Positions 26,257 through 33,923 of a stretch of DNA of 54,076 bases are shown piece after piece (the stretch's first letter is position 1; each line of letters starts with the position of its first letter). A program made the translations under genes and the position numbers. The notes below the pieces were generated by a model that saw only the letters and a list, made by a program, of their open reading frames with translations, did not search any database and was not told the DNA's origin. Source of the DNA: a bacterium UBP2_UBA5202 (GTDB lineage: Bacteria; Edwardsbacteria; AC1; EtOH8); assembly GCA_002412795.1 (NCBI GenBank), contig DHVS01000021.1, positions 1 to 54,076 on the forward strand, read 5' to 3'.

Positions 26257-27430
26257 TTCCCTCAAAATTACGCTGATCTTGCTGGTATCGGTCCTGGCCG
26301 GCTGCGCGCCCCGCTACCTGTCGCAAAAACCAGAGCCGGAAGTGGCGCTGATCCGGATCGCCCTGGGCCGCGGCCTTTCTCAGGCGGAAGTACAGGGAGC
26401 AGATACCGTCTACCTCAGCGACCGGGAACACAGCGCGGCCATTGTTCCCGGCCAAAGCTGGAAGCTGTTGCCGGCGGCCGGAGGGCTGATGATACAGACC
26501 AGCCAGGGCCAGACCCTGGGCCCGATCCGGGGCTTTGTCAGGATATACTCCAAATCGTCTTTTTTCATCAATCAACGGGAATTCTCCGGGCCGGCCGAGG
26601 TCCGCCGGGCAGCTGACAACGGCCTGCTGCTGGTGATGGAGACCGAACTGGAAAAATATCTTTTGGGCGTGGTCAGCGCCGAGATGGGCCGCGGCCGCCA
26701 GGAACTGGAGGCCTTGAAAGCCCAGGCGGTGGCCTCGCGCAGTTACGCCTTTACCAAAATAGGGGCCTCGCCCGGGGCCGGTTACGACATCGAAGCCGGG
26801 GTCCAGCACCAGGTCTATGACAGCAGCAGAGATGTCCCGCCCCTGATCCGAAAAGCAGTGGAGGATACCCGGGGCCAGGTTATGACCTGCGACGGAAAAG
26901 TGATCGCGGCCAATTTCCATTCCACCTGCGGCGGCCGCACCGCCCTGGCTTCCGAGGTCTGGCAGGCGCTGGACGAGAGGTTTCCCTTCTTAAAGTCCGC
27001 CAAAGACGATCATTGCAATATATCTCCCCGGTATTACTGGCAGGATACGGTTACCGCCCGGGAAATGCTGGACAAGCTTTTCCCCGGCCAGTCCCAGGCA
27101 AAGATACGGAAGGTGGAGGTGCTGGGCAGATCTAACTCCGGCCGGGTGCAGGCCCTGAAGATATCGGCAGACTGCGGAGACACGGTGTTGTACAAGGACA
27201 AGATCAGATTCGGCCTTTCGGCCAGCCCGGTCTTAAGCACCAGGTTCGAGTTGAAGGTACAGAGCGACAAAGAGGGATTCGTCTCCTCCATAATTCTGGA
27301 AGGCTCCGGATACGGGCACGGGGTGGGGCTTTGCCAGTGGGGGGCCATCGGGATGGCCAGGGAGGGGAAGAGTTATAAGAATATTTTAAAACATTATTAC
27401 CGGGAGGTGGAAATTAAGGCGATTTATTGA
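26243..27430 (+). CDS. SpoIID/LytB-domain lipoprotein (peptidoglycan lytic transglycosylase-like)
   Basis: This 395-residue lipoprotein has a signal peptide ending in the lipobox LAGC (Cys21). The SpoIID domain holds LEKYLLGVVSAEMGRG with the catalytic Glu, LKAQAVASRSYAFTK, HQVYDSSRD, ANFHSTCGGRTALASEVW and the C-terminal YGHGVGLCQWGAIGMAREGKSYKNILKHYY. SpoIID cuts glycan strands denuded of stem peptides in sporulating bacteria; homologues in non-sporulating bacteria are cell-wall remodelling enzymes. It overlaps the TMTC-like gene by 14 nt and is the last gene of the operon, ending before a strong terminator. Confidence 0.92.
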   Translation: MRKNNSLKITLILLVSVLAGCAPRYLSQKPEPEVALIRIALGRGLSQAEVQGADTVYLSDREHSAAIVPGQSWKLLPAAGGLMIQTSQGQTLGPIRGFVRIYSKSSFFINQREFSGPAEVRRAADNGLLLVMETELEKYLLGVVSAEMGRGRQELEALKAQAVASRSYAFTKIGASPGAGYDIEAGVQHQVYDSSRDVPPLIRKAVEDTRGQVMTCDGKVIAANFHSTCGGRTALASEVWQALDERFPFLKSAKDDHCNISPRYYWQDTVTAREMLDKLFPGQSQAKIRKVEVLGRSNSGRVQALKISADCGDTVLYKDKIRFGLSASPVLSTRFELKVQSDKEGFVSSIILEGSGYGHGVGLCQWGAIGMAREGKSYKNILKHYYREVEIKAIY

Positions 27431-27484
27431 CCGGGGTTTTTGCGGCGGTTAGATGCATTTTCCTATAATTTTGCGGGTTTAAAA

Positions 27485-27509
27485 CGGCTGTTTTTCAGCC
27501 GCTTTTTTT
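27485..27509 (+). terminator. Rho-independent terminator after the SpoIID gene
   Basis: Stem CGGCTG (27485-27490) pairs with CAGCCG (27496-27501) around a T5 loop and is followed by C and seven T residues. It closes the operon that starts at 20035. Confidence 0.9.
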
Positions 27510-27602
27510 ATTGCATTTTAAGCAATTTTAATCTTGCAAAATAACAAAATATAGGTTAAACTTAAAATCCATACTAAGTTAATTATCAAGGAGTTAATAT
27601 AA

Positions 27603-28460
27603 ATGGACTACAAGCAAATCTTCGGTCTTAAGGACCAGCCGTTCTCCAACGCTCCGGACAACCGTTTTTACTACGACAGCCCCCAGCATTCCCGTGCCAT
27701 ACTTAAGCTTAACCATGCGGCGGAGATGATGAAGGGTCTGGCGGTGGTGTTGGGCGATATCGGGACAGGAAAGACCACGGTTTCCCGCCGCCTGCTGGAG
27801 ATCCTGCCGGACGACCAGTACGAGACCGCCCTGCTGGTGATCGTGCATTCCGAGGTCACCCCGGGCTGGCTGATCAGCAAGATCGCCCTCCAGATGGGGG
27901 TGGAAAAACCGGCCGATTCCAAGGCCGCCCTGGTGGGCCAGCTTTACGAACAGCTGATGAAGATCTACAACGACGGACGCAAGGCGGTGGTCATCATCGA
28001 CGAGGCCAACATGCTCAAGAACAAGGAGATCATGGAGGAGATGAGGGGCCTGCTGAACATGGAGGTCAACGGCAGTATGCTGATCACCTTCCTGCTGTTC
28101 GGGCTGCCGGACCTGGAGCAGTGCCTGGCCCTGGACCCCCCGCTTAGGGAGAGGATAGCGGTCAAGCATAAGCTGGAGCCGCTGACATCGGAATCCACCC
28201 GGGGCTACATCCAGTACCGGCTTTCGGTGGTGGACTGCACCCGGGAACTGTTCACCGACTCGGCCTACGAGTTCATTCACTTCTACTCCGACGGAAAGCC
28301 CCGGCTGATAAACACCATCTGCGACAATGCCCTGCTGGAGGCGGCCATGGCCGGGGCCCAGATAGTTGACGAGACCCTGATAGAAACGGTGGTGGCCGAC
28401 CTGGGTTTGAAAAGCGAGACCAGCGGAGCCGACACCAAAACCAAGACCCCTGTCTTTTAA
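27603..28460 (+). CDS. ExeA/GspA-like AAA ATPase
   Basis: This 285-residue AAA ATPase is of the ExeA/AAA_22 type. It starts MDYKQIFGLKDQPFSNAPDNRFYYDSPQH, the usual family opening. Walker A is GDIGTGKTT (51-59), Walker B is VVIIDEAN (about 129-136) with the catalytic Glu, and an arginine-finger region PPLRERIAVKHKLEPL follows. In Aeromonas, ExeA helps insert the type II secretion secretin through the cell wall using a C-terminal peptidoglycan-binding domain, which is absent here. Short forms are common in candidate phyla, and their role is unclear (secretion or pilus assembly, transposition-like helper). AAGGAG at 27588-27593 sets the start. The PHP gene begins 6 nt after the stop. Confidence 0.85.
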   Translation: MDYKQIFGLKDQPFSNAPDNRFYYDSPQHSRAILKLNHAAEMMKGLAVVLGDIGTGKTTVSRRLLEILPDDQYETALLVIVHSEVTPGWLISKIALQMGVEKPADSKAALVGQLYEQLMKIYNDGRKAVVIIDEANMLKNKEIMEEMRGLLNMEVNGSMLITFLLFGLPDLEQCLALDPPLRERIAVKHKLEPLTSESTRGYIQYRLSVVDCTRELFTDSAYEFIHFYSDGKPRLINTICDNALLEAAMAGAQIVDETLIETVVADLGLKSETSGADTKTKTPVF

Positions 28461-28465
28461 GCCTT

Positions 28466-29332
28466 ATGACCAACAATCACTCTTACGTTGATCTGCATCT
28501 GCACACCGTTGCTTCCGATGGTACCTTCACTCCGGAGTCCCTGATCCGGCACGCCTCTTCCCGGGGGCTTAAGGCCATTGCCGTCACCGACCACGACGCC
28601 TGGGAATCCATTAAGCCGGCCGCCATCCTGGGCGCCAAGCTGGGAATAGAGGTGATACCCGGGGTGGAGCTGTCCACTTCCATAAACGAAACCGAGATCC
28701 ACATCCTGGGTTATTTCATAGATTACCTGGATCCGGATTTTCAGAAGGAGGTTTTGCGCTTCAAGCAGGCCCGGATAGAGCGGGCCCAGAAGATCGTGGA
28801 AAAGCTGGCGGTGGCCGGGGTGCGGATAGACATCAAGCATGTGCTGGAGATAGCAGGTTCGGGTTCGGTGGGCCGGCCCCACGTGGCCCGGGCCCTGCTG
28901 GACGAGGGCTACGTGGGCTCCACCGATGAAGCCTTCAGCCGCTATCTGGGCTTTGGGGCCCCGGCCTATGTCGCCAAAAATTTCATGACGCCCCAGGATG
29001 CCTTCGAACTGATCCATTATGTGCGGGGGCTGGCCTTTTTTGCCCACCCCGGCATCGAGGGCCGGGACGAACTGATTGACCAGTTCGCGGCCTGGGGCCT
29101 GGACGGGCTGGAGGTCTGGCACAGCAAGCACAGTTCCTGCCAGGTCAAGCATTACCTGGAGCTGGCCGACAGGAAGGGGATGCTGGTCTCGGGCGGCTCG
29201 GATTCCCACGGTGACCAGGACCTGGATTCCATCAAGTACAACCTGAAGGTCTCTTACGATGTGGTGGAAAAGATGAAGGCCCGGGTCAACGGCCTGGCCA
29301 CCCGCAAATGGATGAACGAAGACGGGGAGTGA
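28466..29332 (+). CDS. PHP-domain metal-dependent phosphoesterase
   Basis: This 288-residue PHP-superfamily enzyme is of the TrpH/YciV (RNase AM) type. The metal-binding motifs are complete: YVDLHLHTVASDGTFTPESL, AVTDHDAWE, EVIPGVELST, SVGRPHVARALLDEGYV, FFAHPGIEGRDEL and SGGSDSHGDQD. Relatives hydrolyse nucleoside 3',5'-bisphosphates or degrade RNA 5' ends, which is a reasonable but unproven role. It follows the ExeA-like gene by 6 nt and probably shares its transcript. Repeats follow the stop. Confidence 0.9.
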   Translation: MTNNHSYVDLHLHTVASDGTFTPESLIRHASSRGLKAIAVTDHDAWESIKPAAILGAKLGIEVIPGVELSTSINETEIHILGYFIDYLDPDFQKEVLRFKQARIERAQKIVEKLAVAGVRIDIKHVLEIAGSGSVGRPHVARALLDEGYVGSTDEAFSRYLGFGAPAYVAKNFMTPQDAFELIHYVRGLAFFAHPGIEGRDELIDQFAAWGLDGLEVWHSKHSSCQVKHYLELADRKGMLVSGGSDSHGDQDLDSIKYNLKVSYDVVEKMKARVNGLATRKWMNEDGE

Positions 29333-29344
29333 CCCACCAGGGCA

Positions 29345-29496
29345 GACAGGATTAACATGATTCACGGGGGTTAATACTAAATAGCCTATTTCTTGTGATA
29401 GACAGGATTAACCTGATTTACCGGGATCAATACCCGAATAAAAAATCCTATTTCTCAGGGTCAATCCTAAAATAAAAAAATCATGTAAATCCTGTC
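29345..29496. repeat. Diverged GACAGGATT repeat element with inverted end copy
   Basis: GACAGGATTAACATGATT (from 29345) recurs as GACAGGATTAACCTGATT (from 29401), 56 bp later, with related following sequence. An inverted copy (TCATGTAAATCCTGTC, 29481-29496) closes the unit and could pair with the first copy at all but one position. A similar unit with one direct and one inverted end occurs at 48425-48486. It fills the gap between the PHP and apgM genes. Confidence 0.65.
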
Positions 29497-29551
29497 AAGG
29501 TCCCCCGTTGGTTTTCCCCGAGTAGCCGGATTTTAACTGAAGGAGGTTGTT

Positions 29552-30763
29552 ATGCTGATCGATGAACTGCTGAAACCCCTGCTGGTCCCCAACGACAAGA
29601 AGATAGTCCTGATAGTGGCCGACGGCCTGGGCGGCCTGCCGCTGGAAACCGGCGGCAAGACCGAGCTGGAGACGGCCGTCACTCCGAACATGGATGCGCT
29701 GGCCGCCAGGTCCTGCCTGGGGCAGACCGTGCCGGTCTCGCTGGGGATCACTCCCGGCTCGGGCCCGGCCCACCTGGCCCTGTTCGGCTACGATCCCATT
29801 AAATATCAGATCGGCCGGGGGGTGCTGGAAGCTTTGGGCATAGGGCTGGAGATGACGCCCAAGGACGTGGCGGCCCGGGCCAACTTCGCCACGGTCAATT
29901 CCGATGGCATCATCACCGACCGCCGGGCCGGGCGGATCCCCACCGAGAAGAACATGGAACTGTGCGCCAAACTGCAGGCGGCCATAAAAAAGATAGACCA
30001 GGCCGAGGTGATAATCCGCCACGGCAAGGAGCACCGCTTTGTGGTGCTGTTCCGGGGGAACAACCTCTGCGGCGAACTGGCCGACACCGATCCCCAGCAC
30101 GAGGGGCTCAAGCCCTACCGCTCCCGTTACATGCGTTCCGAGGGCCAGCCCACCGCCCTGATGGTGGACAAGTTCGTGGCCATGGCCAACGAGGTGCTGA
30201 AGAACGAGCATCCGGCCAACACCATCCTGTTGCGCGGCTTCGCCAAACACCCGGACATCCCCTCGATGTACGACCGGTTCGGGATCAAGACCGCGGCCAT
30301 CGCCGCCTATCCCATGTACAAGGGGCTGGCCAAATTGGTGGGCATGGCCGAGCTGGAGACCGGGCCGGCCACTGAGGAAGAATTCAGGACACTGGACCGG
30401 AACTACGACAAATTCGATTTCTTCTACATCCACATCAAGAAGACCGACAGCTACGGCGAGGACGGGAACTTTGAGGCCAAGGTCAAGGTGATAGAGGAGC
30501 TGGATGCGGCCCTGCCTTTGGTTACCAAGCTCAACCCCGATGTGCTGGTGATCACCGGCGACCACTCCACCCCGGCCCGGCTGAAGGGGCACAGCTGGCA
30601 CCCCAATCCCTTCCTGCTATGTTCCCCCTATGTCCGGTCGGAGGGGTTCACCGCTTTCAGCGAACAGAACTGCGCCCGGGGCGGCCTGGGCTGTTTCCCG
30701 TCGGCCTCGGCCATGCCGCTGATGCTGGCCAATGCGCTGAAGCTGGACAAGTTCGGGGCGTAA
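29552..30763 (+). CDS. apgM: 2,3-bisphosphoglycerate-independent phosphoglycerate mutase, archaeal type
   Basis: This 403-residue alkaline-phosphatase-superfamily enzyme interconverts 3- and 2-phosphoglycerate in glycolysis. Family landmarks are KIVLIVADGLGGLPLE (first metal Asp), ETAVTPNMDALAARSCLG, the phospho-Ser region GITPGSGPAHLALFGYDP, EALGIGLEM, ARANFATVN, RRAGRIPTE, FFYIHIKKTDSYGEDGN and VITGDHSTPARLKGHSWHPNPFLL (metal ligands D, H, H). The Asp usually found after the catalytic Ser (GSD) is Gly here. A strong Shine-Dalgarno (AAGGAGG) precedes the ATG. ApgM is the shorter archaeal/anaerobe form, distinct from the 510-residue GpmI. Confidence 0.93.
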   Translation: MLIDELLKPLLVPNDKKIVLIVADGLGGLPLETGGKTELETAVTPNMDALAARSCLGQTVPVSLGITPGSGPAHLALFGYDPIKYQIGRGVLEALGIGLEMTPKDVAARANFATVNSDGIITDRRAGRIPTEKNMELCAKLQAAIKKIDQAEVIIRHGKEHRFVVLFRGNNLCGELADTDPQHEGLKPYRSRYMRSEGQPTALMVDKFVAMANEVLKNEHPANTILLRGFAKHPDIPSMYDRFGIKTAAIAAYPMYKGLAKLVGMAELETGPATEEEFRTLDRNYDKFDFFYIHIKKTDSYGEDGNFEAKVKVIEELDAALPLVTKLNPDVLVITGDHSTPARLKGHSWHPNPFLLCSPYVRSEGFTAFSEQNCARGGLGCFPSASAMPLMLANALKLDKFGA

Positions 30764-30772
30764 GAACCATTT

Positions 30773-30800
30773 AACCACAAAAGGCACAAAAGGGCACAAA
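30773..30800 (+). repeat. ACCACAAAAGGCACAAAAGG-type intergenic repeat
   Basis: A 10-bp unit of the form GGCACAAAAG repeats after the apgM stop. A degenerate relative (TTGCCACAAAAAGCACAT) lies at 2021-2038. It is low-complexity and dispersed, with no coding potential. Confidence 0.5.
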
Positions 30801-30852
30801 ACAAATTAAAATAGTTGGTTACAATTAAAAAAACATTTAGAAAGATAGAACC

Positions 30853-32088
30853 ATGGCCAAACCCACCATCATCCACGCCACCACCCTTTACGACGGCCTG
30901 CGCAGGCGCAACAACGTCTACCTGGCGGTGGAAGGCGACCAGATCACAGAACTCTCCACTAAAAAAGCCAAGGCCGACGCCGAGGGTGTGGTGACCCCGG
31001 CCTTCATCGACGCCCACTCCCATATCGGCATGCACCGGGCCGGCGAGCCAGGCTCCGAGGGCGAATCCAACGACATCCTGGACCAGTTCCTGGCCAACAA
31101 CGACCCGCTGGACAGCGTCTACTTCGACGACCCGGCCTTGGCCGAGGCGGTGGACTTCGGGGTGCTCTACAGCTGCATCGTGCCGGGGTCGGGCAATCTG
31201 GTGGGCGGGCGGGCCATGATCATCAAGAACTTTGCCGCCAACCGGGGCCAGGCCCTGCTCAAGGAATACGGCTTTAAGATGGCCCTGGGATACAACCCCC
31301 GCTCCACCGGCGAGTGGAAGGGGCTTCGCCCCAACACCCGGATGGGCATCTACAGCATGCTGGAGAAGAAGTTCGACCTGGTGCTGGCCAAGAAGCAGAA
31401 GGCCGACCTGGCCCGCCAGCGCAAGCTGAAGGACCTGGACCAGAAGGTGCGGGACAAGGACAGCAAACTGAGCGCCCGGGACATCGAGGAACAGAAGCAG
31501 ATGACGGAGCAGGAATACGTGCTGGAGTTCGACACCGAGGAGAAGGCCCTGCTGGAGCTGCTGCTGGACAAGAAGACCGCCAAGGTCCACGTCCACAAGG
31601 AGGACGACGTGCTGTACCTGATAGATCTGGTGAAGAAATACAAGCTGACGGTGACCGCCGACCACCTGGGCGACGTCCACCACAGGGAGATCTTCGACCA
31701 GCTGGCGGACAACAACATCCCCATCGTCTACGGACCGCTGGGCAGCCTGCCCTACAAGGTGGAACTGCGCAACGAGCATTACCGCAATGCCGAACTGCTG
31801 ATGAGGTCAAAAGCCTTTTACGGCCTGATGACCGACCACCCGGTGATCATGACCCCGGCCCTGCGCGACAGCCTGAAATATTTTCTGATCCAGGGGATGA
31901 AGGAAGAGGAGGCCGTCGGGATGATCACCTACAAGAACGCCAGGATACTGGGCATCGAGGACAAGCTGGGTTCCATCGAGCCCGGCAAGCTGGCCAGCCT
32001 GGTGGTCTGGGACAAGGATCCCCTGCACCTGGGGGCCTTCCCGCGGATGGTAATGGCCGAGGGTAAAGTAGTCAGAAAACAGAAGTAA
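30853..32088 (+). CDS. Amidohydrolase-family protein (imidazolonepropionase-like)
   Basis: This 411-residue TIM-barrel metal hydrolase is of the COG1228-like group. The metal site starts with VTPAFIDAHSHIGMH (HxH). Later ligands lie in KVHVHKEDDVLYLIDLVKKY, VTADHLGDVHHREIF and GLMTDHPVIM (final Asp/His region), and the small beta-sandwich closes with LGSIEPGKLASLVVWDKDPL. A highly charged Lys/Asp/Glu stretch (about residues 175-235) inserts before the HVH motif and is probably a helical protrusion. No signal peptide is present. The substrate is unknown; relatives act on imidazolonepropionate, Xaa-Pro dipeptides and other cyclic amides. The Rnk/GreA-like gene follows. Confidence 0.82.
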   Translation: MAKPTIIHATTLYDGLRRRNNVYLAVEGDQITELSTKKAKADAEGVVTPAFIDAHSHIGMHRAGEPGSEGESNDILDQFLANNDPLDSVYFDDPALAEAVDFGVLYSCIVPGSGNLVGGRAMIIKNFAANRGQALLKEYGFKMALGYNPRSTGEWKGLRPNTRMGIYSMLEKKFDLVLAKKQKADLARQRKLKDLDQKVRDKDSKLSARDIEEQKQMTEQEYVLEFDTEEKALLELLLDKKTAKVHVHKEDDVLYLIDLVKKYKLTVTADHLGDVHHREIFDQLADNNIPIVYGPLGSLPYKVELRNEHYRNAELLMRSKAFYGLMTDHPVIMTPALRDSLKYFLIQGMKEEEAVGMITYKNARILGIEDKLGSIEPGKLASLVVWDKDPLHLGAFPRMVMAEGKVVRKQK

Positions 32089-32141
32089 TGAAAAACACCG
32101 CATCATCAAATGAACAACTTCAAGATCAAGGAGGGGTAAAT

Positions 32142-32558
32142 ATGAGCCAAAGGAAGATATACATCACTGATTTCGATAAAAAACGGTTAGATCAGATGAT
32201 TTCCAACCACCTGCATGCTTATAATCCCGAGCTTAAATATCTGACGGATTTGCAGGGCGAGCTGAACCGGGCCGAGATAGTTTCTTCCGAAAGAATACCA
32301 CAGGATGTGGTGACCATGAACAGCAGGGTGACTGTTCAGGACATAGAGACCGGAGAGTATTCCACCTACACGTTGGTCTTTCCGGCTGCTGCCGACGCCG
32401 CCCAGGATAAAATATCCATTCTGGCCCCCATCGGAACAGCCATCATCGGTTACAGAGTTGGTGATGAGGTGGAGTGGAAAGTACCGGCCGGGGTCAGGAA
32501 ATTGAAAGTCACAGAAATCATTTACCAGCCGGAAGCGGCCGGTGATTACCATTTATGA
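32142..32558 (+). CDS. Rnk/GreA-type nucleoside diphosphate kinase regulator
   Basis: This 138-residue protein has a short N-terminal helical part (RKIYITDFDKKRLDQMI) and a C-terminal FKBP-like GreA/GreB domain: VTMNSRVTVQDIETGEYSTYTLVFPAAADAAQDKISILAPIGTAIIGYRVGDEVEWKVPAGVRKLKVTEI. Rnk binds RNA polymerase through this fold without the cleavage-stimulating coiled coil. The start at 32142 is chosen because AAGGAGGGG lies just upstream; the longer reading from 32088 lacks a Shine-Dalgarno. A flavodoxin gene follows 16 nt after the stop. Confidence 0.87.
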   Translation: MSQRKIYITDFDKKRLDQMISNHLHAYNPELKYLTDLQGELNRAEIVSSERIPQDVVTMNSRVTVQDIETGEYSTYTLVFPAAADAAQDKISILAPIGTAIIGYRVGDEVEWKVPAGVRKLKVTEIIYQPEAAGDYHL

Positions 32559-32574
32559 TTAAACAAACAGGGCA

Positions 32575-33054
32575 ATGATTAAAATCCTCGTCATTTTCGA
32601 TTCTTACACCGGCAACACCGAAAAGCTGGCCAAGGCCGTGGCCGACGGCGCAAAGAGGGTGGCGGGCACCAAGGTCATGTGCAAGAAAGCGGACCAGGTC
32701 AAGTTAGCTGACATGCTGACCGCTGATGGGATCATCATCGGCTCACCCGCCTATTATGGGCTGATGACGGCCAAGCTGAAAAGACTGCTGGATTCGACAT
32801 TCAAGATCCACGGGAAGCTTGAAGGCAAGGCCGGGGCGGCCTTCACCACCGCCGGAGGCAACGCCACCGGGGCCGAGACTACGCTGTTGTCCATTATTAC
32901 GGCAATGCTGATCCACGGGATGGTGGTGCAGGGCCGGGCCAGCGAGAAGCACTTCGGGGCGGCCTGCCTGGGCAAGCCGAACGCCGAGGCGTTGAAGTTC
33001 GGAATGGAACTGGGCAAGCGGACGGCAGTACTGGCGTGGAAGCTGAAAAAATGA
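32575..33054 (+). CDS. Flavodoxin-like / NAD(P)H:quinone-oxidoreductase-type flavoprotein
   Basis: This 159-residue protein has the flavodoxin fold. The FMN phosphate loop is FDSYTGNTEKLAKAVADGA, IIIGSPAYYGLMTAKLKRLLDS binds the flavin ring, and GKAGAAFTTAGGNATGAETTLLSIITAMLIHGMVV is typical of the WrbA-like group. It may act as an electron carrier or a two-electron quinone reductase. The stop overlaps by 4 nt (ATGA) the start of an AT-rich gene that looks foreign to this neighbourhood. Confidence 0.88.
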   Translation: MIKILVIFDSYTGNTEKLAKAVADGAKRVAGTKVMCKKADQVKLADMLTADGIIIGSPAYYGLMTAKLKRLLDSTFKIHGKLEGKAGAAFTTAGGNATGAETTLLSIITAMLIHGMVVQGRASEKHFGAACLGKPNAEALKFGMELGKRTAVLAWKLKK

Positions 33055-33917
33055 AAAACGATTGTAATAAAATATTAGAATGTAAATATATCCAAGAGAA
33101 TCTTGAGCCATTGATTTTATTTTATATTAATAGAACAAATAGAGAGTATACAAAGCAATATTCCGCACAGTCTAGGACAATATTTCATTTATTCCTGCAA
33201 GTGACGCAGAACATATATCGATCCATTGTGTTTCTGTGCGCTGAAACCCCCGATGACAAGTCAAGGAAGCAATCATATATTTTATCGGGTATACCTCTAT
33301 TAAGAGTTCTGATGGATATTGTGTTTAACATTGCTTTCATTTCAGAGGATGTAGAAAATAGAATTGGATGGTACTATAAATCTGGTTGGAGAGAAATGAA
33401 AGAAATGTATAATAGATGTTGTGTCAGGAGCGATATAGGTACCAAACAAAACAATTGGTTGAGTAATTTTAAAAGTTATATATCTGAAACGAAAAGTGGA
33501 TATTTAATTTCCGATAAGGAAGAAGCTGAATTAAAAACCATTAAACGCTGGCCTATACCCTGCCATATGAAAAAATATACAAAACAACCTTTGTCAAACT
33601 ATTTCCAGTATCTAGATGATTGGTTTTATAAAGAGTTTTCACAAGCATCGCATTTATCGTTACCGGGTTTGTCAAATATTGGTGGGATATTTATTAAGGA
33701 CAGAGTTGAGGATGAAGCAGAGTATTTTAAAAAGAAGAGAACAGATGTTTACATTTGTACAGTTATGATGGTGTTATCAGTTTTATCGGAATTTGAGTAT
33801 ATTGTAAAATATGGAGAAAAAGAAAAATTAAAATTTATTTGGACATTCATAGGTGAATATTCTGATGACTGTAAAGAACTGTACTATAAAAGATATTTAA
33901 CATTATTAGCTTCCTAA
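33051..33917 (+). CDS. AT-rich hypothetical protein, DUF5677-like, probably acquired
   Basis: This 288-residue protein is encoded by DNA that is strikingly more AT-rich than its neighbours, with Asn/Lys/Ile/Tyr-rich codons (AAA, ATA, TAT). Parts recall DUF5677 proteins: a helix with LSGIPLLRVLMDIVFNIAFI and a later YFQYLDDWFYKEFSQASHLSLPGL like the family's Y..LS..vH motif. This assignment is weak. No signal peptide is present, but there are hydrophobic patches near 70-100 and 250-265. Start 33051 overlaps the flavodoxin stop as ATGA, although an in-frame ATG exists at 33036. The stop lies 6 nt before purH. The foreign DNA therefore fits exactly between two host genes. Function is unknown; DUF5677 genes are often found in defence-related islands. 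Confidence 0.6.
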   Translation: MKNDCNKILECKYIQENLEPLILFYINRTNREYTKQYSAQSRTIFHLFLQVTQNIYRSIVFLCAETPDDKSRKQSYILSGIPLLRVLMDIVFNIAFISEDVENRIGWYYKSGWREMKEMYNRCCVRSDIGTKQNNWLSNFKSYISETKSGYLISDKEEAELKTIKRWPIPCHMKKYTKQPLSNYFQYLDDWFYKEFSQASHLSLPGLSNIGGIFIKDRVEDEAEYFKKKRTDVYICTVMMVLSVLSEFEYIVKYGEKEKLKFIWTFIGEYSDDCKELYYKRYLTLLAS

Positions 33918-33923
33918 ATCATT

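Noticed and set aside
30853..32088. Charged Lys/Asp/Glu stretch in the amidohydrolase as a fusion domain
   Set aside because: Related amidohydrolases of this group have a charged segment before the HVH metal motif, so it is better read as a helical insertion of the family.
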